Shown: positions 33,157-40,825 of the stretch, in pieces
How the letters are laid out: every line of letters starts with the position of its first letter
Numbering within the stretch: position 1 is the first letter of the stretch
From: Vogesella fluminis
GTDB lineage: Bacteria; Pseudomonadota; Gammaproteobacteria; Burkholderiales; Chromobacteriaceae
Direction: 5' to 3'
Length of the DNA: 59,653 bases
Assembly: GCF_014652335.1 (NCBI RefSeq)
Contig: NZ_BMYP01000007.1
Coordinates: forward strand, 1-59,653
Program-made: the position numbers and the translations under genes
The notes under the pieces: generated by a model
Told to the model about the DNA's origin: nothing
Seen by the model: only the letters and a program-made list of their open reading frames with translations
Database searches by the model: none

Positions 33157-34143
33157 ATGAGCTTCTTTTGGCAGCGGTGGTTGGGCGGCGGCGGCCCCTG
33201 GGGGCGGCAGGAGGTGTCGCAGGCGGTAGAGCGGCTGATCGACGAAGTCGATCCCAAAGTGCGGCTGCTGCCGCACAGCCAGCAACAGCTGCAGCGCGGC
33301 GTGCGCGATACCTTGCGCTATGCCAGCGAGCTGATCGGGCATCTGCCGGCGCCGCTGGATCTCAGCCCCGCCGGCTACACTACCGACCGCCGCGTCGGCC
33401 TGTTGTTCTCATCGCCGGAAAGCCTGTGTCATATGCTGCATCACAGCGAAGTGCTGGGGCAGTACTTCTCCCGTCCTGCCAATCCCGACACCGCCTACCT
33501 GCTGCTGGTGATGCAGCCGCAGGCGCGGCGGCGTCTCGGCAGTCAGCTGCTGCCCGACGGACAGGTGCGATACGACGTGCCGCAGCAGGTGATCAGCTTC
33601 GAGCAGCACCGTATAGTGGCGGCCTACGACAGCCTGAAAAACTTGCAGCAACTGGCCGGTATGGAGGCGTTCAACGCCCTGTGTCGTGACCTCTCGCGGC
33701 GGGTGGCGCTGTTCGATGCCCGCCGCCAGCAACTGGAGGCCGAGCGGCAACGCGTGCTGTTACGGCTGGCGGCAGGTGGCCAGACGCTGATCAATGCTGC
33801 CGCACTGCGTGATCATGGTGATGTCAAGGATGCCGAGCTGCCGCAGCGGCGGCAGCAACTGGATGCCGAGCTGGCGGTGATGGGCAAGCAACTGTCGCTG
33901 CCGGGCAAGCTGGATTACCTGCGCCAGGTGCTGCGCCAGCCACAGCATTATCTCAAGGCCGGGCTGGAGTCGACGTGGCTGGATCGCATGGGAGTGGTGA
34001 CGCCGCCGGAGCAAGGCGGCGCACAGCTGGACTTTGGCCTGATGAAGCTGGGCGAGGAAGACGACGTGCGCGAACGGGTGGTGTTTCCGGGTTGCGTCAC
34101 CCGCCGCGATCTGCGGCAATGGCACGAACGTTGGCCGCAATAG
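33157..34143 (+). CDS. Conserved-looking hypothetical cytoplasmic protein
   Basis: 328 aa, no membrane span or signal. It is rich in Gln, Arg and Leu; the stretch at about residues 185-205 (LFDARRQQLEAERQRVLLRL) and 228-250 (QRRQQLDAELAVMGKQLSLP) should form coiled coil. GC and codon use match the neighbours, supporting a real gene, and a GGGCG ribosome-like sequence precedes the ATG. No domain is recognised. The final codons (H-E-R-W-P-Q) coincide with a copy of the repeat at 34129-34140. Confidence 0.6.
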   Translation: MSFFWQRWLGGGGPWGRQEVSQAVERLIDEVDPKVRLLPHSQQQLQRGVRDTLRYASELIGHLPAPLDLSPAGYTTDRRVGLLFSSPESLCHMLHHSEVLGQYFSRPANPDTAYLLLVMQPQARRRLGSQLLPDGQVRYDVPQQVISFEQHRIVAAYDSLKNLQQLAGMEAFNALCRDLSRRVALFDARRQQLEAERQRVLLRLAAGGQTLINAAALRDHGDVKDAELPQRRQQLDAELAVMGKQLSLPGKLDYLRQVLRQPQHYLKAGLESTWLDRMGVVTPPEQGGAQLDFGLMKLGEEDDVRERVVFPGCVTRRDLRQWHERWPQ

Positions 34144-34164
34144 GCAGCTTGCTGCATCGGCACC

Positions 34165-34629
34165 TCATCCCTGTGGCTGGACGGTCTTGCTGTAGTGCAG
34201 GAATACCTCGTCACGCGTCCAGCCCTTATTGCGGTACAGCTTTTGCGCAGCCTGGTTGTCGCGGGCGGTAGACAGCTCCAGCCGAGCGAAGCCATTGTCG
34301 CGGGCGTAGCGTTCGATGTGGCCCAGCAGGCCGCTGGCAATGCCGCGCTGACGGTCCTGCGGCCGGGTGAACAGGTCGTACAGCACGTAGATCGGCGCTG
34401 CCGCCAGCGAGCAGAACGACGGGTACAGCTGGCAGAAGCCAAGCACCTCGCCGTCGCCGTGTTCCGCCAGGAAGATCACCGATTCGTTCTTGGTCATGCG
34501 TGCCTGCAGGAAGCGCCGTGCCAGCTCGCGGTCGCTGCTTTCGCCGTAGAACTGGCGGTATTCGTCAAACAGCACCGCCAGTGCGGTCAGGTCGTTGTGT
34601 CCGGCGCGGCGTATCGTCGGGTCACTCAT
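34165..34629 (-). CDS. GNAT-family N-acetyltransferase
   Basis: 154 aa. It starts at ATG 34629, with AAGGAGT 8 nt upstream on the minus strand. Acetyl-CoA-binding motif A is L-F-T-R-P-Q-D-R-Q-R-G-I-A-S-G-L-L (about 88-104), with R-G-I-A-S-G as Q/R-x-x-G-x-G/A. Motif B is A-A-Q-K-L-Y-R-N-K-G-W, near residue 135. The substrate is unknown. It overlaps the end of the upstream phosphodiesterase-like gene by 8 nt. Confidence 0.87.
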   Translation of the reverse strand: MSDPTIRRAGHNDLTALAVLFDEYRQFYGESSDRELARRFLQARMTKNESVIFLAEHGDGEVLGFCQLYPSFCSLAAAPIYVLYDLFTRPQDRQRGIASGLLGHIERYARDNGFARLELSTARDNQAAQKLYRNKGWTRDEVFLHYSKTVQPQG

Positions 34630-35836
34630 CACTTGCTACTCCTTCTTTTCCGTCAATCACGATCAGCGGCACCATCATCTCGGCGGCAGACAGCCCGCCG
34701 TGGTTGCCCAGCAGTTTGGGCAGCGGGGCGTCGACCGGTGTATCCAGCAGTCCCCAGTCCTCTTTCAGCAGCAGCACATAGTCGCCGACGCGTGCGGCCA
34801 ACCTCGGGTCGTTTGCGTCGGCACCGGGGCCGAACCAGGCCTCGTCCAGCAGCTGCGCCGCCGGCAGGCACCAGGCGGCATGGCCGAGCAGGCGTTCGGC
34901 CAGCAGCGGGAAGTCCGCCAGCCGCTCCGGCCTGACGTGGCAGAACGCCACCCGTGGCTCGCCGGACAGCGGCTGGCGCAGGCAGGCGGCCAGCTCCGGG
35001 AAATCGCGCAGCTGCAGCAGGCGCGGCGGCGGGATGTCCATCTGGCCGTGATCGGCGCTGATGCACAGCACGGCGTCGCGGCCGGTCAGCGCGGCGGCGA
35101 AGGCGGCGCAGTGCGCCTCGATACGCTGCAACAGCTGGCGGCAACGCGGGTGCGTGGTGCCCTTGTGGTGCATGATCGAATCCAGGTCCGGAATGTAGGC
35201 GTAGACGAACTGCGGCGCGCTCGCCTCGTGCAGCAGCGTGTCCAGCTGGCGGAACAGGTCCTCGTAGGAGCTCCAGCCCTGGCGCGCTGCGCTGCCGCCG
35301 TGGTGCAGGCTGTAGGCGGAATCGAGAATGTAGTTCGGCTGCAGCATGATCTGGCGCCGCGGCCCAGTGAGCGCCGAGGGCGTCTGGTACACGCGGCGTG
35401 CCAGTTCGGCCGGGTCGTCCGGGGTGTGGCTGCCGCGGTGGCGCACCGTCAGCGGCAACGGCGTGACCACGGCGTCGACCTCCGGCGCCGCCAGATGCCA
35501 GCCGGTGAGGGTGTGCACGCTGGGTGGCAACCCGGTAAGGTAAGTGGTGATGGCGCTGGTGGTGGTACTGGGAAATACCGAGGTCAGCACCAGCGTTTGT
35601 TGCTGCCGCAACCAGCCACCGGGTGACAGCTCGGCCAGTTGCCGGCAGCCCATGCCGTCGATGACCAGCAGGATGATGGTTTGCGCCTGCTCCAGCCGTG
35701 CCAGCGACGGGTGCTGCAGCGGCGGGCAGGGGCTGTCGCTGCCGTGCAGGCGGGCGGCAAGGTTGGCGATGCCGTGCTCCGGATGCGGAAACACCAGGCC
35801 GGCGGCACTCAGCTGTGATCGGGTCGGTTGCGTCAC
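34622..35836 (-). CDS. Alkaline-phosphatase-superfamily phosphodiesterase/nucleotide pyrophosphatase
   Basis: 404 aa. It has the type I phosphodiesterase motifs: I-I-L-L-V-I-D-G-M-G (metal Asp), VFPSTTTSAITTYLTGL with the nucleophilic Thr, Y-I-P-D-L-D-S-I-M-H-H (metal ligands), S-A-D-H-G-Q (metal) and LLGNHGGLSAAEMMVPLIV (final His). It should hydrolyse a phosphodiester or phosphonate; the substrate is unknown. No signal peptide is visible at the N-terminus (MTQPTRSQLSAAGLVFPHPE), so it is likely cytoplasmic. It forms an operon with the GNAT gene. Confidence 0.85.
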   Translation of the reverse strand: MTQPTRSQLSAAGLVFPHPEHGIANLAARLHGSDSPCPPLQHPSLARLEQAQTIILLVIDGMGCRQLAELSPGGWLRQQQTLVLTSVFPSTTTSAITTYLTGLPPSVHTLTGWHLAAPEVDAVVTPLPLTVRHRGSHTPDDPAELARRVYQTPSALTGPRRQIMLQPNYILDSAYSLHHGGSAARQGWSSYEDLFRQLDTLLHEASAPQFVYAYIPDLDSIMHHKGTTHPRCRQLLQRIEAHCAAFAAALTGRDAVLCISADHGQMDIPPPRLLQLRDFPELAACLRQPLSGEPRVAFCHVRPERLADFPLLAERLLGHAAWCLPAAQLLDEAWFGPGADANDPRLAARVGDYVLLLKEDWGLLDTPVDAPLPKLLGNHGGLSAAEMMVPLIVIDGKEGVASDE

Positions 35837-35873
35837 TTGCGGCGATAGCCAGGTTGCGATAATGGCTGTATTT

Positions 35874-35891
35874 TTACCATTTTCATGGTAA
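35874..35891. promoter_or_regulatory. Inverted repeat between divergent genes
   Basis: TTACCAT-TTTC-ATGGTAA, perfect 7-bp arms, in the 64-bp space between the divergent phosphodiesterase-like and YkgJ-like genes. It is only 9 bp from the latter's start, so it could be an operator or an mRNA hairpin. Confidence 0.45.
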
Positions 35892-35900
35892 TCCAGATAG

Positions 35901-36251
35901 ATGATGGCGGCTTATCCTGTTTCCTGTACCAGCTGCGGCGCCTGTTGCGCCGCGTTCCGGGTGTCGTTTCACCGCGCCGAACTGGCCGGCCCCGAGCGCC
36001 GCGGCGTGCCGCCGGCCATGGCGGTGGTCGAGGTCGGCAACACCATGCGCATGTGCGGCACCGACGAGCACACCCTGCGCTGCGTCGCGCTGCAGGGCAC
36101 CGTCGGCGAGTCGGTCAGCTGCAGCATCTACGCCGACCGGCCGTCGCCGTGCCGCGAATTCGGCGCGCTGGCCGATGTCGGCATCTACGAGCGCGCCTGC
36201 AACCGCGCCCGCGCGCGCCACGGCCTGCCGCCGCTGCCGGTGGACGACTGA
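35901..36251 (+). CDS. YkgJ-family cysteine-cluster protein
   Basis: 116 aa. The N-terminal S-C-T-S-C-G-A-C-C-A-A-F-R-V-S-F gives C-x2-C-x2-C-C; with C-R-E-F later (about 85) it forms the CxxCxxCC...C pattern of the YkgJ/UPF0153 group, thought to bind zinc or an Fe-S cluster. An ATG-ATG pair makes the first residue uncertain by one. No strong ribosome site. Function unknown. It is divergent from the phosphodiesterase-like gene. Confidence 0.82.
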   Translation: MMAAYPVSCTSCGACCAAFRVSFHRAELAGPERRGVPPAMAVVEVGNTMRMCGTDEHTLRCVALQGTVGESVSCSIYADRPSPCREFGALADVGIYERACNRARARHGLPPLPVDD

Positions 36252-36352
36252 GTAACCGTCAAGGATGCGCCCAGAGTTGCAAAATCCGGGCATTCGCACA
36301 GACGGCAGGCTTCATGGTATCCTTGCGCCCCTTTCAAATTACCCGCCCCGGC

Positions 36353-36700
36353 ATGCGAGACCCCTGCGACCACTACACCATGGACCTGATCGGCGGCTGC
36401 CGCGCCAAGCCCGGACGCAAGCCGCTGGGAGAGCGCGCCATGACGGCCGCCGAGCGCAAGCGCCGTTCGCGCGAGTTGCGTCGCAATCGCCTGCAGGAAC
36501 TGTCGGTGACGGTGGAGCTGTCGCGCGATGCGCAAAAGGCACTCGACAAGATGATAGAGTGGTGGGGCGTCAGCAAGAAAGAAGCCATCAACCGCGCAAT
36601 GCTCATTGCCTGCCAGTCGCAGACCGGGCGTACCGGTATGCTGTTCGATCTTGATCCGGCCTTCCCGGGCGAGCGCAGCAGCAAGCGCCGCCAGCGTTGA
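36353..36700 (+). CDS. Small basic protein with ribbon-helix-helix-like end, possible DNA-binding regulator
   Basis: 115 aa from ATG 36353; an ATG at 36314 (128 aa) and one at 36380 are alternatives, none with a good ribosome site. Residues about 20-50 are basic (AKPGRKPLGERAMTAAERKR, then RSRELRRN). The part L-S-V-T-V-E-L-S-R-D-A-Q-K-A-L-D-K-M-I-E-W-W-G-V-S-K-K-E-A-I has a strand-helix-helix pattern like CopG/RepB-type regulators. The target is unknown. A TATCCT at 36318-36323 might be a -10 box, which would favour a start after it. Confidence 0.55.
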   Translation: MRDPCDHYTMDLIGGCRAKPGRKPLGERAMTAAERKRRSRELRRNRLQELSVTVELSRDAQKALDKMIEWWGVSKKEAINRAMLIACQSQTGRTGMLFDLDPAFPGERSSKRRQR

Positions 36701-36705
36701 AGCGG

Positions 36706-36720
36706 CAAGGTTGGCCGCAA
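36706..36720 (+). repeat. Full-length CAAGGTTGGCCGCAA repeat
   Basis: Exact 15-base copy, 5 nt after the stop of the gene at 36353. Confidence 0.8.
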
Positions 36721-36780
36721 GGCGGGATTTCTGCAGAGTCGTCTAGCGCATTGCCATGTCGCAACACTGCAGCTATGTGT

Positions 36781-36822
36781 CTGATGCAAATCAAGCAGGT
36801 CATGCCATTCATGAGCTAATAA
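36781..36822 (+). promoter_or_regulatory. FNR-type site and -10 box of the HD-GYP gene
   Basis: CTGAT-GCAA-ATCAA (36781-36794) matches the FNR/Anr consensus TTGAT-N4-ATCAA at nine of ten positions. A TAATAA -10-like box lies at 36817-36822, giving a start near 36829 and the site centred at -41.5, the class II activator position. Oxygen-dependent expression is inferred. Confidence 0.55.
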
Positions 36823-36853
36823 TGCCGCTTTACTTTGACAGGAAGTGGCTGCC

Positions 36854-37108
36854 ATGGCACTCAAACAGCTTTCGCCCACGGATGTCCTGCTGGGTAAGCC
36901 GCTGGAGCAGGCGGTATATAACGCGGATGGACATCTGCTGCTGAACAAGGGTTCGGTATTGGATGATCCCGGTGCCAAGCAAAAGTTGCTGGCCATGGGG
37001 CACAAGGAGGTGCTGGCCGGGGCTGCTACCGCCACGAGTGTGGCAAGCGCCCCGCGTGCGGATCAGTTGCGCGAACCGGTATTCGCGCTGGTGCAGCAGC
37101 AGCGGTAA
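36854..37108 (+). CDS. N-terminal fragment of an HD-GYP protein (frameshift-separated)
   Basis: 84 aa ending in VQQQR just before TAA. The start MALKQLSPTDVLLGKPLEQA, with A-V-Y-N-A-D-G-H-L-L-L-N-K-G-S-V-L next, is the usual N-terminal module of many HD-GYP phosphodiesterases. The HD-GYP part continues 11 nt later in another frame (37120). Reading on in the downstream frame from about 37095 gives AAAVTLNAMLLDQQ without a stop, so a single missing base near the GCAGCAGCAGC tract would restore one protein of about 370 aa. AGGAAG precedes the ATG. Confidence 0.55.
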   Translation: MALKQLSPTDVLLGKPLEQAVYNADGHLLLNKGSVLDDPGAKQKLLAMGHKEVLAGAATATSVASAPRADQLREPVFALVQQQR

Positions 37109-37119
37109 CGCTGAATGCG

Positions 37120-37980
37120 ATGCTGCTTGACCAGCAGGCCGATATCCACCGGGACCAGTTTGTTGCACGGATCCGTTCGCTGGCTAGCCGTTTGCAGGCT
37201 GCTTGTCAGCGGGATCCGGAAGCGGCCATCGCGGCCATACACCTGTTTCACGAGGGTGAGTACGCATTTCGCCACCATTTGTCGGTGGCGGTGGTCAGCG
37301 CGCTGCTGGCCGAGGCTGATGGCCGCCTGGACAAGGCACAGCAGCACTCGCTGATCTGTGCGGCGCTCACCCACGATATCAGCATCTACAGCCTCGCCAA
37401 TCATGATGGCGGATTGAACGAGGAAAAGCGGCGCGAGATCAATCAGCATCCCATTACCAGCTGCGCCGCTCTCAAGGATGTCGGCGTCGATGATGGGCTA
37501 TGGCTGGAAGCCGTGCTGCAGCATCATGAGCGGCTGGATGGCAGCGGCTATCCATTGTGCCTGTCCGGAAGTGCGATCTCGCTGCATGGCAGCCTGCTGG
37601 CCGTGGCGGATGTCTATTGCGCGATGACGCGGCCCCGGCCATACCGGCCAAAGGCCTATTTCCCGATGGCGGCCATGCGCGATTTGTATGTCGGGCAGAG
37701 CCAGCAGCTGGATAATGCGCTGATCCAGAAACTGATCAAGGCCTTGGGGCTGATTCCGCCTGGCACCATCGTCAAGCTGAAAAATGGTGAAATTGCCGTG
37801 GTGAAAAAACGCAGCACCGGTAATGCGCCGCAAGTCTGCTGCCTGTACAACCGGCAGGGTATGCCGATGGCGTCGCCCGATGCACGTAATACGGCATTGC
37901 CGGATTACGGTATTCAGGGGCGGGTCGATTATGACAATTGCCGTAATGTCGAGGCTGTGATACGCCGTATCTGGGCCTGA
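37120..37980 (+). CDS. HD-GYP domain protein, cyclic-di-GMP phosphodiesterase-like
   Basis: 286 aa as drawn. H53 and the H85-D86 pair (L-T-H-D-I-S) and H-H-E-R-L-D-G-S-G-Y-P (135-145) make the HD-GYP signature, followed by A-D-V-Y-C-A-M-T-R-P-R-P-Y-R-P (163-177). The usual HDIGK has lost its Gly-Lys (HDISI), so activity may be reduced. HD-GYP enzymes break down c-di-GMP and set motile-sessile behaviour. The ATG has no ribosome site, which supports the idea that it is the second part of the frameshifted gene starting at 36854. It would be expressed from the FNR-type promoter. Confidence 0.82.
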   Translation: MLLDQQADIHRDQFVARIRSLASRLQAACQRDPEAAIAAIHLFHEGEYAFRHHLSVAVVSALLAEADGRLDKAQQHSLICAALTHDISIYSLANHDGGLNEEKRREINQHPITSCAALKDVGVDDGLWLEAVLQHHERLDGSGYPLCLSGSAISLHGSLLAVADVYCAMTRPRPYRPKAYFPMAAMRDLYVGQSQQLDNALIQKLIKALGLIPPGTIVKLKNGEIAVVKKRSTGNAPQVCCLYNRQGMPMASPDARNTALPDYGIQGRVDYDNCRNVEAVIRRIWA

Positions 37981-37988
37981 GCAAGACG

Positions 37989-38020
37989 TGCCGTTGCGGC
38001 CAACGTTGGCCGCAACGGCA
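37989..38020. repeat. 32-bp perfect palindrome made of two repeats
   Basis: The arms (37989-38004 and 38005-38020) are perfect reverse complements. The centre reads TTGCGGCCAACGTTGGCCGC and each arm includes the repeat core. It sits 9 nt after the HD-GYP stop and 12 nt from the end of the convergent HD-domain gene. It is followed by TTTTCCTTT, so it may terminate both. Confidence 0.9.
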
Positions 38021-38032
38021 TGCTTTTCCTTT

Positions 38033-38614
38033 CTACGGTGCGCCGAACCAGCCCTGCTGTTGTGCATGCGCCAGCCGCTCGACCAGATAGTCCCACAGCG
38101 CCGGACAGCCGCTCCGGATTGGCGGGCCGATGCGCTGCACCACACGTTCATGGCTGATGCCGTTCTCGCGCCAGCTCTGGCCGTTGTTGGCCAGGTTCAG
38201 CAGCACCGGCATTGCCCGGTCGGCGGCATTGGCAAAGCGCGCCTCGGCGGTTTCGCCGGCCTCAAACTCCTGCCATAGCGCCATGAAATACTGTGCCTGT
38301 GTAGCGGGCAGCAGGCCGAAAATCCGTGTCACCGCCGCCAGCTCTGCTGCTTTGCGTTCTTCCCAGCCGTCTTCGGCATACACGATGGTGTCGCCGGTAT
38401 CAATCTCACCGATATCATGCACCAGCAGCATGGCCACTACGTGGCTGATCTTGACCGGCCCGGCGGCGTATGGTGCCAGTGAGGCTGCCAGCATTGCAAT
38501 TTGCCAGCTGTGCTCGGCAGAGTTTTCCTGCCGCTCCAGACCCAGCGGCCGCGTCTTGCGGGTAATGCCTTTCAGTTTGTCCAGCTCCAGGATGAAATCG
38601 ATGATTTGCTGCAT
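38033..38614 (-). CDS. HD-domain phosphohydrolase (HDDC2/YfbR-like)
   Basis: 193 aa from ATG 38614, preceded by GAGGAAAG. HD motif: E-N-S-A-E-H-S-W-Q-I-A-M-L (His, about 35), V-A-M-L-L-V-H-D-I-G-E-I-D-T-G-D (HD, about 66-67) and the later Asp in A-N-A-A-D-R-A-M-P. This is the COG1896 group of metal-dependent 5'-deoxynucleotidases/phosphohydrolases. The exact substrate is unclear. It is cytoplasmic. Convergent with the HD-GYP gene. Confidence 0.85.
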   Translation of the reverse strand: MQQIIDFILELDKLKGITRKTRPLGLERQENSAEHSWQIAMLAASLAPYAAGPVKISHVVAMLLVHDIGEIDTGDTIVYAEDGWEERKAAELAAVTRIFGLLPATQAQYFMALWQEFEAGETAEARFANAADRAMPVLLNLANNGQSWRENGISHERVVQRIGPPIRSGCPALWDYLVERLAHAQQQGWFGAP

Positions 38615-38689
38615 GGCACTTTCCTCATGAACGGCCCGTGATTCTAGCGCCGCGTGAGGTGGCGGTCGAATCATGAGCAGCGCAGGAGG

Positions 38690-38704
38690 CAAGGTTGGCC
38701 GCAA
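38690..38704 (+). repeat. Full-length CAAGGTTGGCCGCAA repeat
   Basis: Exact 15-base copy in the 107-bp gap between two minus-strand genes. Confidence 0.8.
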
Positions 38705-38721
38705 GCAAGCCAAGGGGCAGG

Positions 38722-39393
38722 TCAGCCGGCCAGCTTGTGCCCCGGCAGGCTGCTCAGGTGGCCAAGCACTATCACCCGCGCCAAGCCGAGGTTGGCAGCC
38801 TGCCAGGCATCGGATTTGGCCAGTGCCGGCTGGCGATGCAGGATTTCCAGTGCCAGCCGCAGGCAGCCCACCGCTTGCTGGCAATCCTGCTGCGCCTGTG
38901 CGGATAACAGGTTCTTGCGCTGACGGCTGCCCTGGCGCCGGTCATGATTGGAACCGGAGGTGACGGCCGGCCGGCTGGCTTCGCCCTGGCGGCGGTAGAG
39001 CCGGTATGGCAGCGGCCAGTCATCCACGGCAGTCATCTCGCGCCCGGTCAGCTCGCCGATAACCTGTTCCAGTTCCTGCACCAGTACCGCAGTTTCCGCA
39101 GTTACTGCGCGGGACGGGCTGCCGCCCAGCATGAGCTTTTCGCGCAGCAGCAGGCTGCGGCGCAGCACGAAAGCCAGCTTGCCTTCGGCCAGGGCCCAGG
39201 CATCAGCCTCGTTGCCTTGGCTGGCCCGCTTGTGCAGCGCATCCAGCCAGTGTGCCCATGCCAGATACTCCGCTCCCAGCTGTGGTCGGGCGAGCGTGGT
39301 CGAGAGCGGAGCGGCGATTGCCGACGGCGTGGTCTGTGGCCACGGCGAGTCGCTACCGAATTTGACAAACTGCTTGCGCCGGACCGGCTTCAT
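38722..39393 (-). CDS. Hypothetical protein
   Basis: 223 aa from MKPVRRKQFVKFGSDSPWPQ; an earlier ATG pair would add five residues. There is no signal peptide or clear membrane helix. It has a helical middle (WLDALHKRASQGNEADAWAL) and L-V-Q-E-L-E-Q-V-I-G, a charged linker (NHDRRQGSRQRKN) and an Ala/Gln/Leu-rich C-terminal helix region. No family recognised. Its codon pattern resembles its neighbours, which is the main support for a real gene. Confidence 0.5.
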   Translation of the reverse strand: MKPVRRKQFVKFGSDSPWPQTTPSAIAAPLSTTLARPQLGAEYLAWAHWLDALHKRASQGNEADAWALAEGKLAFVLRRSLLLREKLMLGGSPSRAVTAETAVLVQELEQVIGELTGREMTAVDDWPLPYRLYRRQGEASRPAVTSGSNHDRRQGSRQRKNLLSAQAQQDCQQAVGCLRLALEILHRQPALAKSDAWQAANLGLARVIVLGHLSSLPGHKLAG

Positions 39394-39497
39394 GCCTGCC
39401 TCCATCACGGGCTGGATAGTTGATTTATAGGCGCTCTGACGCCATGCGCTGTTGCATGCAACGGTCCGGGCTGGTTGTGGATGGGGCTTGATGCAAG

Positions 39498-39527
39498 AAC
39501 GCCGAAACGGAGTCGGGTTTCGGCGTT
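39498..39527. terminator. Strong hairpin, terminator-like, between hypothetical and BI-1 genes
   Basis: AACGCCGAAAC and GTTTCGGCGTT form a perfect 11-bp stem with an 8-nt loop. It lies 3' to the minus-strand BI-1 gene; no T-run follows, so termination would be imperfect. Confidence 0.55.
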
Positions 39528-39557
39528 TGCGAGGGGTGGTGGTGTCCTGTCCGGATG

Positions 39558-40247
39558 TCAGTCACGATCGCCGGCAAAGGCCATCAGCAGGTGTAGCAGG
39601 CTGGTGAACAGGTTGTAGATGCTGATGTAAATACCCAGTGCCGCAGAGATATAGCTGGTTTCGCCACCATCAACGATGATTTTGACTTGCCACAGGATCA
39701 TCAGCGAGCTGAACAGCGCGAAGGCGGCGGAAATTACCAGCGACATCAGTGGCAGCTGCAGGAAGATGTTGGCAATCACGGCCACCATCAGCACGATGGC
39801 CCCAACCATCAGGAACTTGCCCATGCCGCTCAGATCGCGCTTGGTAGTGGTGGCGATGCCGGCCATCACGGCAAAGACCAGCGTGGTCGCACCTCCGGCA
39901 ACCATGATCAGTTGCGGGCCGTTGGCCAGTTTGAATGCAGCCTGCAGCAAGGGGCCGAGCAGTACGCCCATCAGCAGGGTAAACAGCAGCATCAGCGGTA
40001 CGCCCAGGGCGTTGTTGCGGTTGGCTTCGATGGCAAAGGTCAGGCCGTAGAAAATCGCCAGAATGGCAATCATGCTGATGATCGGGCTGCCTGCCATGAA
40101 GGCAAAGCTCATATTGGCGCCCACCGCCGCACCGATGACGGTCGGTACCATCGACAGACCGAGCAGGGCGTAGGTATTGCGCAGCACTTTGTGGTGGCTG
40201 TCACTCAGGGCGGTGCTTTGGTAGGCAGTGTGCAAATCGGGTTGCAT
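39558..40247 (-). CDS. Bax inhibitor-1/YccA family membrane protein
   Basis: 229 aa from MQPDLHTAYQST, with AAGGAG upstream; a longer reading frame adds 17 residues without support. Seven hydrophobic helices are visible, ending with the cytoplasmic-side D-G-G-E-T-S-Y-I-S-A-A-L-G-I-Y, the conserved end of the UPF0005/BI-1 family (I-V-D-G-G...Y-x-x-A-A-L-x-L-Y-x-D is typical; here the Asp is Ser/Ile). Members are ion leak channels or FtsH-associated proteins. Located beside tRNA-Leu. Confidence 0.85.
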   Translation of the reverse strand: MQPDLHTAYQSTALSDSHHKVLRNTYALLGLSMVPTVIGAAVGANMSFAFMAGSPIISMIAILAIFYGLTFAIEANRNNALGVPLMLLFTLLMGVLLGPLLQAAFKLANGPQLIMVAGGATTLVFAVMAGIATTTKRDLSGMGKFLMVGAIVLMVAVIANIFLQLPLMSLVISAAFALFSSLMILWQVKIIVDGGETSYISAALGIYISIYNLFTSLLHLLMAFAGDRD

Positions 40248-40345
40248 GGCGAAGGGGCTCCTTGCTGTTGTAATTCGGATAATGCAGGTCATGGACAATA
40301 TACCTGCCGGATAGTTTCCTGATGAAAAATATTTGAAGCGGCACC

Positions 40346-40374
40346 TTGCCTGGCTTGGGCTTGTCCACTAATAT
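40346..40374 (+). promoter_or_regulatory. Promoter of tRNA-Leu
   Basis: TTGCCT (40346-40351) and TAATAT (40369-40374), 17-bp spacing, start near 40381, 24 nt before the tRNA. Good match to consensus. Confidence 0.75.
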
Positions 40375-40404
40375 GCGCACTCTGCTGAAGCAAGGCAGTG
40401 AGTC

Positions 40405-40489
40405 GCGAGAGTGGCGGAATTGGTAGACGCACTGGATTTAGGTTCCAGCGCCGCGAGGCGTGAGAGTTCGAGTCTCTCCTTTCGCACCA
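40405..40489 (+). tRNA. tRNA-Leu (anticodon UAG)
   Basis: 85 nt including encoded CCA. Acceptor GCGAGAG pairs with CTTTCGC, ending in ACCA. The anticodon stem CTGGA/TCCAG encloses TTTAGGT, giving anticodon TAG. A long variable arm (GCGCCGCGAGGCGT) identifies a class II tRNA, and the T arm has GAGAG-TTCGAGT-CTCTC. Confidence 0.97.
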
Positions 40490-40513
40490 CTACATTGCTT
40501 CATGGAAAACACT

Positions 40514-40555
40514 AAACCGCTCAAACCCAAGCACAGCAAAGGTTTGGCGGTTTTT
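40514..40555 (+). terminator. Terminator after tRNA-Leu
   Basis: AAACCGC-T-CAAACC pairs with GGTTTG-GCGGTTT (13 bp, one bulge), followed by TTTTT. The 336-bp gap from the tRNA to tig holds this hairpin and the tig promoter; nothing else was recognised in it. Confidence 0.8.
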
Positions 40556-40637
40556 GCCTTTTTGGGCATGTTGCGAGTGCCTCTGGATATGCGAGGCAGG
40601 GCTGCAAGTGCAATGCGCTGTTCATTTGGTTGCTGCG

Positions 40638-40646
40638 TGCTATACT
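40638..40646 (+). promoter_or_regulatory. Extended -10 promoter of tig
   Basis: TGCTATACT is an extended -10 (TGN plus TATACT). The start would be near 40653, leaving a leader of about 170 nt. Confidence 0.5.
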
Positions 40647-40825
40647 CATCCCTTGCTTTTGTTGCCAGAGCGCGCGCAGGCAGGCTAATGCCTGATTGGT
40701 CCGCTTGGCAGTGCCTCATGAATTGGTGCAAAAGGCAGACTCAGCCGGTTCTTGTGAAATGTTCCGCCATCTTGCCTTTTGTCTCTGGCTTTAACCTCCC
40801 ACACCTTTAAATCTAAGGATTGGAC

